The notes under the pieces are model-generated. The model did not search any database and was not told the origin of the DNA. It saw only the letters and a program-made list of their open reading frames with translations. The translations under genes were made by a program, and so were the position numbers. Positions 61,829 to 64,000 of a stretch of 64,000 bases of DNA are shown here, in pieces. This DNA is from Chromobotia macracanthus (taxonomy: Eukaryota; Chordata; Actinopteri; Cypriniformes; Botiidae): contig JAZGTH010000059.1 in NCBI GenBank assembly GCA_036877525.1, positions 7,440,001-7,504,000 of the forward strand, in the 5' to 3' direction. Within the stretch, counting starts at the first letter, position 1. Every line of letters begins with the position of its first letter.

Positions 61829-62338
61829 ATATGGTTTTCTATCTTATCTAATGGTTCTGCATGGCAAAGATAATGATATATTTACACTGAACGATCTGGA
61901 GTTACTTTGCACTAAACACCAAGTCCATGTCTGAAGTCTGGATTTACAAGCTTCTTTTACTGCACAGAAAACAGCCCAAGGTTTGTCCCCTTGCTTTCCT
62001 TCTGCCCTCCTCCACGCTGACCTCCTGACTCCTCGAGCACCAGAGAACATTCAAGGCCACAAAGCGTCCATTTGTGTTGTGCTTTTACCCCGTACTGGCT
62101 GGGGGATCAGAGATCAACAAGGGTCACCTCCACTGGGAACTTCAGCAGAGTCACCCGTGTAAAAGCTTATAGTAAACTATAGTAACTCGCTGAATCTTGG
62201 AGCCCTCAGTCAACCTGAAAACGTGAATAAAGCTTGAGATCAGTTAGAGACTTTACATAGACAACCTAAATGAATACATAATTGATGGTATGAATATGAA
62301 TACATAATGCATATTTAAAAATACAAAAGAATTTATGT
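61829..62338. other. No gene found; unassigned DNA
   Basis: No coding, RNA or repeat feature recognised. Confidence 0.4.
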
Positions 62339-62585
62339 AAAGCTGCAATCCGTAGCTTTTGCCTCTTCACCACAAAATTACAGGTTATTTCACATACTTT
62401 TTCATCATGTGTGTCGAATGAAACCAAACTGACATTTTCCAGAAAATCAGACCCGACGGCTTAAATTATAAATCATTATAAACTTAACAGTGCAAATCTG
62501 GTAAGGCAAGGACATTGTTTGGAACACTGTCTGTACTTGCTCAGTAACTGATTATTGTTCATTTTTAACCCAAAATGTATTTACA
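62339..62585 (+). repeat. Dispersed repeat (family R1), uninterrupted copy
   Basis: Matches 3760-4180 through GCTTTTGCCTCT, ACATTTTCCAGAAAATCAGA and CTTGCTCAGTAACTGAT, but without the SINE found in that copy. Confidence 0.6.
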
Positions 62586-63916
62586 TTTTTTTATTTATGT
62601 ACATGTATTTATAAAAGTGACTACACATACTTCCATATATATTTATATGCATTATATATATATAGGTTATGTTTTGCATAATATGTAAAGGGAACATTGC
62701 CTGTCACATAATGTAATACATAATGTTAATGCTGGTGTGGGTCTGAGTTTATTGAGCCCTCTCTGTGGCAATATTCTGAAGGATGAGATTATTTTAACCT
62801 TTCGGGGGGGAACAGTGAGAGAGAGAAAAAAAGAGAAACTTTTGCTGGTGAGTAAAGCTCCACACAACACACACACACACACGTCGCAGCAGAGCCAAGA
62901 GCAAACAGCTGGCCTTTTGTTCAGGCAGGCAAAGTTTCTGCTCACATTCATGTGACGCGGTGCATGCAGGGTTGAAACCACTGACGGTGATGGTGACAAT
63001 GACACGTACTGGTGAAACTGCAGCGTGCCGCTGCTTTCAAGTGCGCAGACAAAGCCACAACTCTCTGATCTTACAACACAAGGAAAATCTGGGGGGAAAA
63101 TAAGGGCATATTTTGGAAGTGACAGAGCTCTGGATCTCTGAGCACACTGTGTGTTTGTGAGAAGGGGAATTTCATTGGAGGGGATTTCAGGTGTGGCTGT
63201 ACATTCATCTCAGCCATCATTCCTGGGTGGCTCATCACGGCTGACTGAGGGTTCATTATTTTGCAGGTGCATTATTCCATTGTTCCGTCTTTATGATTTT
63301 ACCAAAACAGAGATGCTGAGCGTGGTTTCTGAAAACTTGGACATCCCCATCACGTATGGAAGAAAGAAGACCTTTGTGAGCCGAGACTGACGTCGGAGGA
63401 GATGTGTAAGAGAAAACGGCAACATAGTGGAATGCCGCTCTTGGGTGACATGCCCTTCAGTTAAAAGAAAGGAAGAAACAATGACACAAAGAGACAGGCA
63501 ACTTGATCGCTCAAAAAGATAGACAGAGACTTGTCATGCTGAGATGTGGACCACGTCAATGTGAGATCCACAGAGAGAATGTTCTCAGTGGTACAGAATA
63601 ACAGGTGCTCATATCATCAAAATCTTTCCTTCTGGTTGACCACCAACTAGCTAGTTGATTAGTGAGGTTCATTAGCTGATTAGCATTGTTTTAGTGGCGG
63701 TACTACAAAGTTGACTTTTAATCACAATTTTTTGGAGAGGAGTTTGGTGTGCTGACAGCAAGCTGTGCTTGGAAAGCAGTTAAATACTGTTAACTCTTTC
63801 TAACAAGTTCATTTCTAAATTCATTCCCTTGGAAAACATTGCTGGAGTCACCAAAGAACTGCTTGTGTAACAAACACACCACCATTAATGAGATATGTAA
63901 AGAAACATATTTGTTA
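62586..63916. other. No gene found; unassigned DNA
   Basis: An AC microsatellite lies at about 62862-62882. The open frames at 62667-63005 (-) and 63151-63390 (+) have no recognisable domain. Confidence 0.4.
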
Positions 63917-64000
63917 AAGCTGCAATCTGTCGCTTTTGCCTCTCTAATGCCATCTCTGTTTGAAACATAAAAATTGCAGGTAACTTCCTGTACTTTTTAT
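63917..64000 (+). repeat. Dispersed repeat (family R1), cut by window end
   Basis: AGCTGCAATCTGTCGCTTTT, GCCTCTCTAATGCCATCT, GTTTGAAACA and TTGCAGGTAACTT match the starts of the copies at 3760 and 62339. The remainder lies outside the window. Confidence 0.6.

Overview
The window reads as nuclear DNA of a ray-finned fish, most likely a cypriniform (carp/zebrafish-like). The evidence is small exons with GT-AG introns, AT-rich intergenic DNA crowded with short inverted-repeat elements and tRNA-derived SINEs of the kind common in teleosts, and four recognisable vertebrate-type genes. No tools were run; all gene models were assembled by hand from splice signals, reading phase and protein resemblance.

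Layout. 1-10 kb: repeats and unannotatable sequence. 10.27-11.96 kb (+): a four-exon gene for a secreted protein with three C-type lectin domains. 12-34.3 kb: no gene found. This stretch holds MITEs, foldback elements, a decayed LINE reverse transcriptase and several GC-raised blocks that could be conserved regulatory DNA. 34.36-36.15 kb (-): ralb, encoding the small GTPase RalB, complete at 207 aa. Its likely CpG-rich promoter lies about 7.7 kb upstream near 43.7-44.04 kb. 47.2-50.4 kb (+): a seven-exon kelch-repeat gene of 418 aa, with a likely CpG-rich promoter near 46.0-46.3 kb. It is therefore divergent from ralb. 53.0-57.7 kb (+): inhbb, the inhibin/activin beta-B subunit, two coding exons, 385 aa precursor and 116 aa mature ligand. 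It has a TATA box and CpG-rich 5' region, and probably a long 3' UTR that carries a MITE. 59.6-64 kb: repeats only.

The genes do not form a pathway or operon. ralb next to inhbb is a vertebrate linkage (human 2q14), which supports both calls; the kelch gene between them is, as far as I recall, not present there in human. No CRISPR array, prokaryotic island, virus or obviously new molecular system was seen. The most interesting points are a duplicated ETS-CRE promoter module upstream of ralb, a 10-bp CACGTG palindrome at the kelch promoter, the multi-CTLD lectin in which only one domain keeps a sugar-binding signature, a near-perfect 43-nt palindrome in a kelch intron, a TTAA-ended MITE family with five copies, and a SINE caught inside another repeat whose unoccupied relative is also in the window.
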